Positions 8,567 to 17,300 of a DNA stretch of 64,000 nt are shown one piece after another (within the stretch, counting starts at the first letter, position 1; every line of letters starts with the position of its first letter). Origin of the DNA: Burkholderia sp. Nafp2/4-1b. Lineage in GTDB: Bacteria > Pseudomonadota > Gammaproteobacteria > Burkholderiales > Burkholderiaceae. Under the pieces are notes generated by a model, which was given only the letters and a program-made list of their open reading frames with translations, made no database searches and was not told the origin of the DNA. The stretch lies in assembly GCF_003635165.1 (NCBI RefSeq), contig NZ_ML058599.1:124001-188000 (forward strand), written 5' to 3'. The position numbers and the translations under genes are program-made.

Positions 8567-8998
8567 ATGTTTCTTCTCAAACGACTTTTACTCGCACTCG
8601 CATGCACGACGCTGGCAACTACGGGTGCCATGGCGGTTGCCGGCACGCAGGGGGCAGCGGACAGTGCTGCGCACACTTCGCATCACGCTGACAAGGCTAC
8701 CGCCAGCTCAAAGAGCAAGTCGCCACGGGAGATGGATGAACAGGTGCAACGCATGCACGACATGCACGAAAAAATGATGAGCGCCAAGACCCCGCAGGAG
8801 CGTGCGGCGCTCATGGACGAGCAGATGAAGGTCATGCAAAAAGGCATGAGCATGATGGACATGATGGGAAAGGACACGTCTCGCATGCCGATGTCGTCGC
8901 GACACGACGAGATGGAGAGGCGGATGGACATGATGCAAATGATGATGCAGGCCATGATGGACCGACAATCGGCTCAGGACCACCCTACTGACAAGTAA
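8567..8998 (+). CDS. Methionine/histidine-rich periplasmic protein (probable metal binding)
   Basis: 143 aa with an excellent ribosome site (GCGGAGG) before ATG 8567. A signal peptide (~1-26, ending AMAVA-G) is followed by a His-containing linker and a long amphipathic helix extremely rich in Met (MHDMHEKMMSAK, GMSMMDMMGKDTSRMPM, MDMMQMMMQAMMDR). Regularly spaced Met and His with almost no hydrophobic core recalls periplasmic Cu(I)-binding proteins of the CopM/CusF/PcoE sort. It heads a cluster with cueR and copA, so copper buffering is the inferred role. Homology to a named family was not established. Confidence 0.75.
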   Translation: MFLLKRLLLALACTTLATTGAMAVAGTQGAADSAAHTSHHADKATASSKSKSPREMDEQVQRMHDMHEKMMSAKTPQERAALMDEQMKVMQKGMSMMDMMGKDTSRMPMSSRHDEMERRMDMMQMMMQAMMDRQSAQDHPTDK

Positions 8999-9022
8999 CC
9001 CAGCCACACATGGAGTCTGACG

Positions 9023-9283
9023 ATGGATGACCAGTCGCATGCTGCTCGCCCGTTCTGGCGGTCCCGAGCCGCCATCGGGCTCTTGGCTTTCGGTGCAATT
9101 GCAGCCTTCCTCATGCTTTCAGAACACCGGGCCGATTTTCTTGGCGTGCTGCCGTTTCTGTTGCTGCTGTCGTGCCCGCTGATGCACCTTTTCATGCACC
9201 ACGGCCACGGACATGGGCACCGACGATCGAACACGAAATCCGATCACTCGGGCGCGGGAGACGGCCATGAGCAACCACGATAA
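9023..9283 (+). CDS. DUF2933-type small membrane protein
   Basis: 86 aa. One or two membrane segments (~18-36 and ~39-55) followed by a cytoplasm- or periplasm-facing His cluster (LMHLFMHHGHGHGHRR). This length, the PFLLLLSCPLMHLFMHHGHG pattern and the neighbourhood match the DUF2933 proteins found in proteobacterial copper/heavy-metal resistance clusters. GGAG precedes ATG 9023, and the gene overlaps the next by 17 bp. A metal-ion binding role is inference from the His-rich tail and context. Confidence 0.8.
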   Translation: MDDQSHAARPFWRSRAAIGLLAFGAIAAFLMLSEHRADFLGVLPFLLLLSCPLMHLFMHHGHGHGHRRSNTKSDHSGAGDGHEQPR

Positions 9284-9923
9284 CGGCTACGGGCTGTGGA
9301 GCCTTGCCATCATCAATGCGCTGGTTTTCATCATCTTTGCGTTCAGCTTCTTCAAGCCGACGACGAAACGCGACTGGCGAACTTTCGGCGGATTTTCGGC
9401 CTTTATCGTAGCGTTGTTTGCCGAAATGTATGGCTTTCCGCTCACCATCTACCTGCTGTCAGGATGGCTGCAAACGCGCTTCCCGCAGACGAACCTGTTC
9501 GCACATGATTCGGGGCACCTCTGGTGGACCATCACCGGAAGGCACGGCGATCCGCACGCGGGACTTCCGCATCTCCTCAGCTTCTTTCTGATTTTGGGCG
9601 GCTTCTACATCCTGTCCACGGCGTGGCATGTCTTGTACGAAGCTCAGCGCGGCAAAGAGCTGGCCACCACCGGGCCGTACTCCAGGATTCGACATCCTCA
9701 GTATGTGGGGTTCGTCGTCATCATGCTGGGTTTTCTGCTTCAATGGCCCACTCTCGTTACCTTGGTAATGTTTCCGGTCCTGGTCATCATGTACGTGCGG
9801 CTGGCGATACAGGAGGAGCGGGACTCAGAGCAGCAATTCGGCAACGCGTGGCGCGAATATGCGGCGCACACGCCACGATTCGTGCCCAATCTGTTTGGTA
9901 AGCGCCCGGCTCAAGTACATTGA
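9267..9923 (+). CDS. Isoprenylcysteine carboxyl methyltransferase-like (ICMT/PEMT) membrane protein
   Basis: 218-aa membrane protein with about five hydrophobic segments. The C-terminal methyltransferase signature is clear: GPYSRIRHPQYVGFVVIMLG (residues ~150-169) and a late EERDSEQQFGNAWREYAAHTPRFVP. The family uses S-adenosylmethionine; bacterial members are common in metal-resistance operons, with substrate unknown. The start at 9267 overlaps the DUF2933 gene and follows GGGAG; a start at 9213 would overlap more. Forms an apparent three-gene operon with the two small proteins upstream, closed by the terminator at 10009-10037. Confidence 0.85.
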   Translation: MSNHDNGYGLWSLAIINALVFIIFAFSFFKPTTKRDWRTFGGFSAFIVALFAEMYGFPLTIYLLSGWLQTRFPQTNLFAHDSGHLWWTITGRHGDPHAGLPHLLSFFLILGGFYILSTAWHVLYEAQRGKELATTGPYSRIRHPQYVGFVVIMLGFLLQWPTLVTLVMFPVLVIMYVRLAIQEERDSEQQFGNAWREYAAHTPRFVPNLFGKRPAQVH

Positions 9924-10008
9924 ATTCGAGACGCGCGTCCAGCGTCTTCACGCTTGTGCGATTGGCGGGCCTGTAACCCTCTATCCTCGAGCGGCGCCAT
10001 CCCTTGCA

Positions 10009-10037
10009 AGCCCCGCCCAACAGCCGGGCTCTTTTTT
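10009..10037 (+). terminator. Rho-independent terminator after ICMT-like gene
   Basis: AGCCC (10009-10013) pairs with GGGCT (10026-10030), with extra G-C pairing next to the loop, followed by CTTTTTT. It closes the Met-rich/DUF2933/ICMT transcript. Confidence 0.7.
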
Positions 10038-10361
10038 GAGCGCGCTTCGCGTGCTTGCGTGGTGCAATCGATGATGAATGCGGCGTGACCAAAAGGTCGT
10101 CTTCATGTCACGGCTCTATCAGGGCCGACTCTCCAGAATGCGGCTCAACGGAGTCGCGCGATGTGAGCGCTTCTGGCGCGTACGGAGGGTCGCCGAATCA
10201 GCACCATGACGCCTGTTCGTCGATGATGCGCACACCAACGTTGCCATTGCACATTGGCGCACCCGCTCGATGCTGCCGCTGACGAGGCGCCAGCCGGTTC
10301 TCACTGGCGCCACCATGGCCATTGCCGTCATGACTATGGGAAATCGAGTGTGCACAATCCC

Positions 10362-10388
10362 TTGACCTTCCCATGATGGGAAGGTCAA
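10362..10388 (+). promoter_or_regulatory. CueR/MerR-type operator-promoter
   Basis: Perfect 27-bp inverted repeat: 13-base arms (TTGACCTTCCCAT at 10362-10374 and ATGGGAAGGTCAA at 10376-10388) around one central G. TTGACC serves as the -35 box and the palindrome occupies the overlong spacer, as in copper-responsive CueR promoters. It lies 45 bp before the cueR start, so it probably autoregulates cueR. Confidence 0.85.
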
Positions 10389-10432
10389 AAATAGGCTTCA
10401 TCGGGTTTCGGACCTGGCTACCAGGGGATGTC

Positions 10433-10834
10433 ATGAATATCGGTGAGGTGGCAAAGTCGTCGGGCGTGTCGGCCAAGATGATTCGACACTATGAGGAGTC
10501 GGGCCTTATCCGGCCGGCGACACGGACGGATTCGAATTACCGCGTGTATACGGCAAAGGATGTCGAGGTCCTGCGCTTCGTACGGCGGGCACGCCATCTT
10601 GGGTTTTCAACCAAGCAAATCTCTACCTTGTTGGCACTTTGGGGAGACCGTGAACGGCCCAGCAGCGAGGTCAAGCAAATGGTCATGCAGCACGTCGACG
10701 ACCTCAATGTGCGCATACGGGAACTCGTCGAGATGAGGGACACGCTCCAATACCTGGCTGACCACTGCAAGGGGGACGCACGTCCCGACTGCCCGATATT
10801 GGAGGAGTTGGCTGGTCAATCGCGGTGCGGTTGA
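10433..10834 (+). CDS. cueR: Copper-responsive MerR-family activator CueR
   Basis: 133 aa. N-terminal MerR winged helix (MNIGEVAKSSGVSAKMIRHY, then ESGLIRPATRTDSNYRVY), a long dimerisation helix (~80-110) and the Cu(I)/Ag(I)-binding loop with Cys112 and Cys120 spaced C-x7-C (CKGDARPDC), exactly the spacing of E. coli CueR. Start at 10433 gives the canonical N-terminus; an earlier in-frame ATG at 10373 would run through the operator palindrome. It is followed by copA 233 bp downstream. Predicted to distort the promoter at 10362-10388, and probably copA, into the active form when Cu(I) is bound. Confidence 0.93.
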   Translation: MNIGEVAKSSGVSAKMIRHYEESGLIRPATRTDSNYRVYTAKDVEVLRFVRRARHLGFSTKQISTLLALWGDRERPSSEVKQMVMQHVDDLNVRIRELVEMRDTLQYLADHCKGDARPDCPILEELAGQSRCG

Positions 10835-10909
10835 CTTGGAACATAAGCCGCGCCCTAAAGCCGTGTCCCAATGATTCTGGCCTTACGGGGCCCGAGGGCG
10901 GAAGCACGA

Positions 10910-10943
10910 CCAATCACAAAGGAAATGGCGCCACTGTGATTGG
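10910..10943. repeat. Inverted repeat between cueR and copA
   Basis: Arms CCAATCACA (10910-10918) and TGTGATTGG (10935-10943), nine perfect pairs, 16-base spacer, 125 bp before copA. No T-tract; it does not resemble the CueR palindrome, so it may be a second regulator's site or an RNA hairpin in the cueR-copA leader. Confidence 0.5.
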
Positions 10944-11067
10944 GTGGACCGGTTACGCTCGATTTACGACGAGCACGAAGCCATCCGGATTGCGGTTGAC
11001 GTACACGTGACATTCGAGCGAATTGTCGTGTCGGGGGAGTCGTTACCGACAGCGAAGGAGCGTCAAG

Positions 11068-13515
11068 ATGAGAGGGCCGCATGCCGACCACGGGCCACAA
11101 CAGCAGCCGGTTTCCGAACATTCGATGCCAGATGCGCATCATGTTCCTGACGCGAATCAGCACCACCATTCCGTCGAGCACGAGCATGACGCGCATGCAC
11201 ATCACCGCGACGGCCACGTCGGCAACGGTGGTGCGGAAGCACCGTTGCGCGACCCGGTCTGCGGGATGCCGGTCACGAAGACGTCGCGCTTCCATAGCGA
11301 ACACAACGGCAAGCCGTACTTCTTTTGCAGCCAAGCCTGCCTGACGAAGTTTCAGGCCGCACCGTCGAAATACGTCGAACCATCGACTTCGGAGTCGTTG
11401 CCTACCGTGCCGGACGGCACGATCTACACGTGCCCGATGCATCCGGAAATCCGTCAAGACCATCCGGGGCAATGCCCGAAGTGCGGCATGACGCTCGAGC
11501 CGGTGCTTCCAACGATTGAAGAAGGTGAAAATCCCGAACTCGTCGATTTCCGCCATCGATTCTGGTGGACGCTGCCGCTGACTGCCATCGTCTTCGTCCT
11601 GGCGATGTTCGGCCATCAGTTCCAGCTGATGCCGTCGTCGACCGAGAGTTGGGTCGAATTCGTCCTTGCGTCGCCCGTCATCCTATGGGCCGGCTTCCCG
11701 TTCTTTGCGCGGTGTGTACGTTCGTTCATCCATCGCAGCCCGAACATGTGGACGCTCATCGGGCTCGGGACCGGAGCTGCGTACGTATATAGCGTCATCG
11801 CGACAGTCTTTCCTGGCGTGTTTCCTGAGACGTATCGCGCCCACGGTCGGGTCAGCGTGTATTTCGAAGCCGCAGCGGTCATCATCTCGCTCACGCTGCT
11901 TGGTCAATTGCTCGAGCTGAAGGCGCGCTCGCAGACGTCCGCGGCAATCAAGGCACTTCTGGGCCTTGCCCCGAAGACGGCGCGCCGCATCAATCCGGAC
12001 GGCTCAGAGGAAGACATTCCGTTGTCCCACGTGCATGCAGGCGAGTCGCTTCGGGGTCGGCCGGGCGAAAAAGTCCCTGTTGACGGTGTCGTGACCGATG
12101 GCACGAGTTCGTTGGACGAGTCCATGATTACAGGCGAGCCCATTCCGGTCACGAAGCGTGTCGGCGACCACGTCATTGGCGCGACGATGAACGCAACGGG
12201 CAGTCTGGTCATTCGCTCGGAGAAGGTCGGCTCGCAGACCGTGCTGTCGCAAATCGTGCAGATGGTCGCGCAGGCTCAGCGGTCTCGCGCGCCCATGCAG
12301 CGAATGGCGGATAAGGTGGCGGGCGTATTCGTCGTCGGGGTCGTGAGCGTCGCTTTTCTCACATTCCTCCTGTGGGGCATATTCGGGCCGGAGCCCAGCT
12401 GGGTGTTCGGCCTTATCAACGCTGTCGCTGTGCTCATCATCGCGTGTCCATGCGCATTGGGCCTCGCGACGCCGATGTCCATCATGGTGGCGAGTGGCAA
12501 AGGCGCTACCACCGGGGTTCTCTTTCGGGACGCCGCTGCCATCGAGAATTTACGAAAGGTCGATGTCCTGATTGTGGACAAGACCGGGACGCTGACCGAA
12601 GGGCGTCCTGCGTTCGAGCGGGCCGTCGGAACGAACGGACACTCGGCCGATGAAGTGCTTCGCCTGGCCGCCAGTCTGGACCAAGGCAGCGAACATCCGC
12701 TCGCGGCCGCAATCGTCGCTGCGGCACGCGAGAAAGGGTTGCAGCTGGACCGAGCGGAAAAATTCGAATCCGCGACGGGCATCGGCGTGCGCGGGCTGGT
12801 CGCCGGTCGACAGCTGGCGCTTGGCAATACCGCGCTCATGCAGACTGACCAGGTGTCCGTCGAGTCGCTCGCCAATGAAGCAGACCGTATGCGAGCGCAA
12901 GGTGCGAGTGTCATGTACCTGTCAGTCGATGGCCGTTTGGCTGGTTTGCTTGCGGTCGCTGACCCCATCAAGACCACCACGCCGGAGGCGCTCGCGACGT
13001 TGAAGGAGAACGGCATCCGAGTCGTTATGGCGACCGGCGATGGCGTGGTAACTGCCAGGGCCGTGGCCGAGAGACTCGGCATCGACGAATATCACGGAGA
13101 GGTCAAGCCGGCCGACAAGCTCGACTTGGTGACGAAGCTCCAGCAGGCCCAGCATGTTGTGGCGATGGCTGGCGACGGTATCAACGACGCCCCGGCGCTC
13201 GCGAAAGCCGATGTCGGCGTTGCCATGGGAACAGGCACGGACGTGGCGATGAGCAGCGCGCAAGTAACGCTCGTCAAAGGCGACTTGCGTGGCATCGCAC
13301 GGGCGCGCGAGCTGTCCGAGGCAACGGTCGGGAACATGAAGCAGAACCTCGGCTTCGCGTTCGTGTACAACGCGCTCGGGGTTCCGTTGGCGGCCGGGGT
13401 GCTTTACCCGTTCACCGGATTGCTGCTCTCGCCGATGATTGCGGCGCTGGCGATGAGCCTAAGCTCAGCCTCGGTCATCACGAACGCACTGCGATTGCGC
13501 AACACGAAGATTTAG
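11068..13515 (+). CDS. copA: Cu(I)-exporting P1B-type ATPase
   Basis: 815 aa; pumps Cu(I) out of the cytoplasm at the expense of ATP. Domains in order: a His-rich leader (~1-60), a YHS metal-binding module (~61-102, DPVCGMPV...[11 protein letters not shown]), a heavy-metal-binding module (~120-145, YTCPMHPEI...[10 protein letters not shown]), six to eight membrane segments with the transport motif [10 protein letters not shown] (~460), the phosphorylated Asp in DKTGTLTEG (~504), and the hinge [22 protein letters not shown]. It lacks classical N-terminal GMxCxxC domains, replaced by YHS plus HMBD. GAAGGAG precedes ATG 11068. Silver export is possible too. Confidence 0.94.
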   Translation: MRGPHADHGPQQQPVSEHSMPDAHHVPDANQHHHSVEHEHDAHAHHRDGHVGNGGAEAPLRDPVCGMPVTKTSRFHSEHNGKPYFFCSQACLTKFQAAPSKYVEPSTSESLPTVPDGTIYTCPMHPEIRQDHPGQCPKCGMTLEPVLPTIEEGENPELVDFRHRFWWTLPLTAIVFVLAMFGHQFQLMPSSTESWVEFVLASPVILWAGFPFFARCVRSFIHRSPNMWTLIGLGTGAAYVYSVIATVFPGVFPETYRAHGRVSVYFEAAAVIISLTLLGQLLELKARSQTSAAIKALLGLAPKTARRINPDGSEEDIPLSHVHAGESLRGRPGEKVPVDGVVTDGTSSLDESMITGEPIPVTKRVGDHVIGATMNATGSLVIRSEKVGSQTVLSQIVQMVAQAQRSRAPMQRMADKVAGVFVVGVVSVAFLTFLLWGIFGPEPSWVFGLINAVAVLIIACPCALGLATPMSIMVASGKGATTGVLFRDAAAIENLRKVDVLIVDKTGTLTEGRPAFERAVGTNGHSADEVLRLAASLDQGSEHPLAAAIVAAAREKGLQLDRAEKFESATGIGVRGLVAGRQLALGNTALMQTDQVSVESLANEADRMRAQGASVMYLSVDGRLAGLLAVADPIKTTTPEALATLKENGIRVVMATGDGVVTARAVAERLGIDEYHGEVKPADKLDLVTKLQQAQHVVAMAGDGINDAPALAKADVGVAMGTGTDVAMSSAQVTLVKGDLRGIARARELSEATVGNMKQNLGFAFVYNALGVPLAAGVLYPFTGLLLSPMIAALAMSLSSASVITNALRLRNTKI

Positions 13516-13834
13516 GCTGTCGTTCATATGCGGCTACCGCATAAGCGACCGTACAGCTAGAGCCACATGCTGTGCTGCAGCCACTACCTAAGACCACATC
13601 AAATACGAGGTTCGCAATATTCGAAGGGTATCCCCTGGCGAAGCGCACCGTGCGGAAACACAGTGGATACGTAGCAAGAAGTCGCTATCCCACTTCTTCT
13701 CTTCGCTAGAATTGCTCGTCCTCTGCCCGGGTTGAGTTCACTCGATAGCTGAGCCTTCGTAAGGTGATGGGCGCCGAGGGGGCGACGGGGACCGGCCTCT
13801 TATTTGCAAAAAGATGGCCCGACATCGCCACCTA
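13516..13834. other. Intergenic region between copA and glmS 3' ends
   Basis: 319 bp with no supported gene. It contains a small perfect hairpin (TATGCGG/CCGCATA, 13527-13543) just after copA without a T-tract, and the sequence next to the glmS stop that is the usual Tn7 landing zone. No Tn7-like terminal repeats were recognised. Confidence 0.55.
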
Positions 13835-13875
13835 CTACTCCACCGTCACCGACTTAGCCAGATTCCTCGGCTTAT
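13805..13875 (-). other. Putative attTn7 (glmS 3' end)
   Basis: The last codons of glmS (…[11 protein letters not shown]) and the bases just beyond its stop correspond to the region bound by TnsD and targeted by Tn7-family elements in Burkholderia glmS genes. This is assigned from established knowledge of attTn7 placement; no inserted element ends are visible. The copper genes lie directly on the insertion side. Confidence 0.5.
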
Positions 13876-15664
13876 CAATATCCGTCCCCCGTGCCAGCGC
13901 AGCGTGATAAGCGAGCAACTGCATCGGCACCGTATGCAGAATCGGCGACAGCGGCCCGTAGTACTCATTGAGCCGAATCACCTCGATCCCGTCACCCGGC
14001 ACCAGCCCACAGTCCACATCCGCGAACACGAAAAGCCTGCCGTTTCGCGCACTGACTTCATGCATGTTCGACTTGAGCTTTTCCAGAAGCACATCATTCG
14101 GCGCCACCGCAATAACAGGCATCTCATTGCTGACCAACGCCAGCGGCCCATGCTTTAACTCCCCGGCGGGATAAGCCTCTGCATGAATATAAGAAATCTC
14201 CTTCATCTTCAGCGCGCCTTCGAGCGCGATCGGATAATGCATCCCGCGCCCTAGAAACAGCATGTTGTCGCGTCGCGCGAGCATCTCCGACCAGCCCATG
14301 ATCTGCGGCTCGAGCGCGAGCACCTTCGACATCGCGTCGGGCAGATGCCGCAGCGCACGCAAATGCTCCTTCTCCTCGTCATCGCTCAACCGCCCGCGCA
14401 CCTGCGCCAATGACAACGTCAGCAAGAACAACGCAACGAGCTGCGTCGTAAAAGCCTTCGTCGACGCCACCCCGATCTCGATCCCCGCACGCGTGACGAA
14501 CTGCAGCGCGCATTCGCGCATCAGCGCACTCGTCGCGACGTTGCAGATCGCGAGCGTATGCAGCATCCCGCGCTGCTTCGCGACGTGCACGGCCCCGAGC
14601 ACATCGGCAGTCTCGCCACTCTGCGACACCGCGACGACGAGCGTACGCGGATTCGCCACACTATCGCGATAGCGAAACTCGCTCGCGATCTCGACACTCG
14701 CCGGCAGCTTCGCGATGCTTTCGATCCAGTACTTCGCGGTAAGCGCCGCGTGATAACTGCCGCCGCACGCGAGCAGCAACACCGAATCGACGTCGTTGAA
14801 CGCGCGCCACGCGCCGTCGCCGAACAGCTCCGGCATGATCGACCCGACATCGAGCAGCGTGTCGGCCACCGCCTGCGGCTGCTCGAAGATTTCCTTCTGC
14901 ATGTAGTAGCGATACGACCCGAGGTCGGCCGCGCCGCTATGCGCGGCCACGCGCTGCACCGCGCGCTCGACACGCTGGCCGGCCGCATCGACGATCCAGT
15001 AGCGATGCAGCTGGATATCGGCGACGTCGCCGTTCTCGAGGTAGGCGATGCGATCGGTGATGCCCGACAGCGCGATCGCATCCGACGCCAGAAAATTCTC
15101 ACCTTCCCCAACCCCGACGACGAGCGGCATCCCGTCGCGCGCGCCGACGATCCGGTGCGGCTCGTCGCGGCACATCACCGCGATCGCGTAGCTGCCGCGC
15201 AGTCGCGCGACCGCGCGCCGCACCGCGTCGAACAGGTCGCCGTCGTACAGATGGTCGATCAGATGCGCGATCGCCTCGCTGTCGGTCTGGCTCGCGAACA
15301 CGTAGCCGTGCGCCTGCAGTTCCGCGCGCAGTTGATCGCAGTTCTCGATGATCCCGTTGTGCGACAGCGCGATGCGCGCGTTGTCGTCGCTTGGCGAGAA
15401 GTGCGGATGCGCGTTGAGCGTGACGGGCGCGCCGTGCGTGGCCCAGCGCGTATGCGCGATACCGGTATAGCCCGACAACGCATGCTCGCTGATCTCGCGC
15501 TGCAGGTTCGCGACGCGGTCGACGCTGCGCGCGCGTGCCAGCGCACGGTCGCGATAGACCACGACGCCGCACGAGTCGTAGCCGCGGTATTCGAGCCGCT
15601 TCAGCCCGTCGACGAGATTCGGGAGGATGTCCCGCTGGGCAACCGCCCCGACAATTCCACACAT
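13835..15664 (-). CDS. glmS: Glutamine-fructose-6-phosphate aminotransferase (isomerizing)
   Basis: 609 aa, the family's usual length. Makes glucosamine-6-phosphate from fructose-6-phosphate and glutamine, the first step to UDP-GlcNAc, peptidoglycan and LPS. The N-terminal glutaminase domain starts with the catalytic Cys2 ([23 protein letters not shown]); two SIS sugar-isomerase domains follow ([41 protein letters not shown]) and the tail [16 protein letters not shown] 15664 has GGAG upstream. Burkholderia genomes carry several glmS copies; which copy this is cannot be told here. It is divergent from an Lrp/AsnC regulator across a 156-bp region with paired palindromes. Confidence 0.96.
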   Translation of the reverse strand: MCGIVGAVAQRDILPNLVDGLKRLEYRGYDSCGVVVYRDRALARARSVDRVANLQREISEHALSGYTGIAHTRWATHGAPVTLNAHPHFSPSDDNARIALSHNGIIENCDQLRAELQAHGYVFASQTDSEAIAHLIDHLYDGDLFDAVRRAVARLRGSYAIAVMCRDEPHRIVGARDGMPLVVGVGEGENFLASDAIALSGITDRIAYLENGDVADIQLHRYWIVDAAGQRVERAVQRVAAHSGAADLGSYRYYMQKEIFEQPQAVADTLLDVGSIMPELFGDGAWRAFNDVDSVLLLACGGSYHAALTAKYWIESIAKLPASVEIASEFRYRDSVANPRTLVVAVSQSGETADVLGAVHVAKQRGMLHTLAICNVATSALMRECALQFVTRAGIEIGVASTKAFTTQLVALFLLTLSLAQVRGRLSDDEEKEHLRALRHLPDAMSKVLALEPQIMGWSEMLARRDNMLFLGRGMHYPIALEGALKMKEISYIHAEAYPAGELKHGPLALVSNEMPVIAVAPNDVLLEKLKSNMHEVSARNGRLFVFADVDCGLVPGDGIEVIRLNEYYGPLSPILHTVPMQLLAYHAALARGTDIDKPRNLAKSVTVE

Positions 15665-15722
15665 AGCGCACTCCGTAAATGTCCTGTCCGGACCCGTGAC
15701 AGCGATGGTAGAGGCGCGTGAA

Positions 15723-15796
15723 TGGAATTAAATTTCAAAATAGAGAAATAAATGAAACACCAAGGCGGTCGGTTATCATGCTGAAATTAAATTTCA
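15723..15796. promoter_or_regulatory. Twin AT-rich palindromes in the glmS/AsnC divergent promoter
   Basis: Two 15-bp near-palindromes, TGGAATTAAATTTCA (15723-15737) and TGAAATTAAATTTCA (15782-15796), differ at one base and are 59 bp apart. AT-rich inverted repeats in tandem between an Lrp/AsnC gene and its divergent neighbour are what an octameric Lrp-type regulator would bind. They flank the glmS and AsnC promoters. Confidence 0.65.
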
Positions 15797-15820
15797 CGCT
15801 TTGACCGAAAGGAGCCGCCG

Positions 15821-16324
15821 ATGGCCGGCATCACCCTCGACGATCTCGACCTGCGCATTCTCGCGATCCTGCAGGACGACGCATCGGTGTCGAACCTGCA
15901 ACTCGCGGAACGCGCGCTGTCGTCGCCGCCGACCTGCATGCGCCGCGTGCGTCGGCTGACGGAGGCGGGCGTGATCCGCCGCCAGGTCGCGGTGCTCGAT
16001 CCGGTCGCGATCGGCACGGCCGTCACGGCGTTGATCGAGATCAGCCTGGATCGTCAGACGGCCGAAGACTACGACGCGTTCGAAGCCTACGTGTGCGCGG
16101 AGCCGGCGGTCACGCAGTGCTATCGCGTATCGCCGGGGCCGGATTTCGTGGTGGTGGCCGATCTGGCCGACGTCGCCGAATACGACGAATTTGCGCGGCG
16201 CCTGTTCACCGGCGCGTCGAACGTGCGCAACGTGCGGACGTTCTTCTCGACGCATCGAGCGAAGTTCGAGGCAAACGCGCGGGTTGCGCATGCGATGCGC
16301 AAGCGGGCGGCAGTTAGGCCGTAA
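15821..16324 (+). CDS. Lrp/AsnC-family transcriptional regulator
   Basis: 167 aa. N-terminal winged HTH (LDDLDLRILAILQDDASVSN, AERALSSPPTCMRRVRRLTEAGVI; residues 5-52) and a C-terminal RAM/AsnC ligand domain (VTALIEISLDRQ; V-x-x-C-Y-R-V-S-G-P-D-F near 104-115; VRTFFSTHRAKF). Ribosome site GAAAGGAG precedes ATG 15821. Divergent from glmS, with two matching palindromes in between, so autoregulation and control of glmS are likely. Effector unknown; amino acids are the usual ligands of the family. Confidence 0.9.
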   Translation: MAGITLDDLDLRILAILQDDASVSNLQLAERALSSPPTCMRRVRRLTEAGVIRRQVAVLDPVAIGTAVTALIEISLDRQTAEDYDAFEAYVCAEPAVTQCYRVSPGPDFVVVADLADVAEYDEFARRLFTGASNVRNVRTFFSTHRAKFEANARVAHAMRKRAAVRP

Positions 16325-16356
16325 GACGCACGCCGAACGCGCACGCGTCGCCGACA

Positions 16357-16896
16357 TCAGAACGCGAGCGACTGCTGCATCGGGTGACGTTCGCCACGCA
16401 CGAACCCGGCCCCTTCGAGCGACAGCAACGCGCGTTTCCGTTCAATCCCGCCCGCGTATCCGGTCAGGCTGCCCGACGCGCCGATCACGCGATGGCACGG
16501 CACCATGATCGACACGGGATTGCGGCCGACCGCGCCGCCGACGGCACGTGCGGCGCTCATCGGCAGCCCGACGCGTTCGGTGATGTCGCCATACGACACG
16601 AGCTCGCCGAACGGAATCGCGAGCAGTTCCTTCCACACGCTGCGCTGAAACGCGGTGCCGCGCAGGTGAATCGGTACCGAGAAGGTCTCGCGCGTGCCGA
16701 TGAAATACTCGGCGACTTCTTCAGCGACCTTGCTCGCGAGCGGCGATACGTTGCGTGCGTCCGCATTCGCGTCCGGCGCGATCGCCAGCGCCGGATAGTA
16801 TTTCTGGCCGACGAAGAAAAGGCCGGTCAGCGCATCGTCCTCGATGCGGATGGCGATGTCGCCCAGCGGGCTCGCAATCAGATGAGCGAGAGTCAT
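16357..16896 (-). CDS. ogt: Methylated-DNA-protein cysteine methyltransferase (Ogt type)
   Basis: 179-aa suicide DNA-repair protein that transfers the alkyl group from O6-alkylguanine to its own Cys. The active site PCHRVIGASG is present with acceptor Cys134; the DNA-binding helix region is FQRSVWKELLAIPFGELVSYGDI (split at ~83-105). The N-terminal Ada-like domain covers ~1-80. The start at 16896 is chosen because GGAG lies nine bases upstream; in-frame ATGs at 16911 and 16926 lack ribosome sites. Stands alone, convergent with the AsnC gene. No N-terminal Ada regulatory domain, so it is a constitutive-type repair enzyme. Confidence 0.93.
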   Translation of the reverse strand: MTLAHLIASPLGDIAIRIEDDALTGLFFVGQKYYPALAIAPDANADARNVSPLASKVAEEVAEYFIGTRETFSVPIHLRGTAFQRSVWKELLAIPFGELVSYGDITERVGLPMSAARAVGGAVGRNPVSIMVPCHRVIGASGSLTGYAGGIERKRALLSLEGAGFVRGERHPMQQSLAF

Positions 16897-16926
16897 CGCG
16901 AAGTTCTCCATGAAAGCGCCGCACAT

Positions 16927-17300
16927 GACCGAGGCGCATGCGCCGACTGTAATCGATCCGCGTCACCGATTCTGCCCGAAATCGGACATGTGAATCGGCG
17001 GCCTGAGCCTCGCGTCGTGGCCCCGTTTTACGGAAGAAAAATCCCGGAAAAACGATTAATACCAATTGGCGAAACGGTCATCTCTTTTTGCTCGGCCAAA
17101 TTTGAGATGACTCATCGAAATCCCCGACTGACACGGCACCGGGCCACGCCCTATCCTTTGAAAAAACGTTTTCCAGAACTCGACGGGCAACCGGCCGCGC
17201 CACGCAAGGGCAGGCCACGACCCGCCCCGGCGCCCGTCGCCGGTCACGGACACGCATCATTCAGCGGCGCGACGGGCGCGACCGCGCTTCGGAGACATTC
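16927..17300. other. Promoter region of the hexuronate transporter gene
   Basis: 374 bp between divergent ogt and the MFS gene. It holds the LacI-type operator at 17158-17175 and otherwise no supported gene. The ~115 bp between operator and start codon would be a fairly long leader. Confidence 0.5.
17158..17175 (+). promoter_or_regulatory. LacI-family operator O1 (transporter promoter)
   Basis: TTGAAAAAACGTTTTCCA at 17158-17175 shares AAAACGTTTTCCA with the perfect palindrome at 19845-19862. Placed upstream of the MFS gene, it should be bound by the LacI-type regulator encoded at 18713-19705. Confidence 0.7.

Larger units (their letters stand above)
9924..10432. other. Intergenic region ahead of cueR
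   Basis: 509 bp holding the terminator at 10009-10037 and the cueR operator at 10362-10388. The ~320 bp between them has only short, unconvincing reading frames with no ribosome site; it could be a decayed gene. Confidence 0.5.

Noticed and set aside
10944-11150. Short frame between cueR and copA with a [18 protein letters not shown] stretch
   Set aside because: No start signal and overlaps the copA start in another frame; could be a gene remnant, but evidence is too thin.
13516-13834. Tn7-like element ends or a transposase near glmS
   Set aside because: No terminal repeats or tns-like genes recognised; only the target position is supported.
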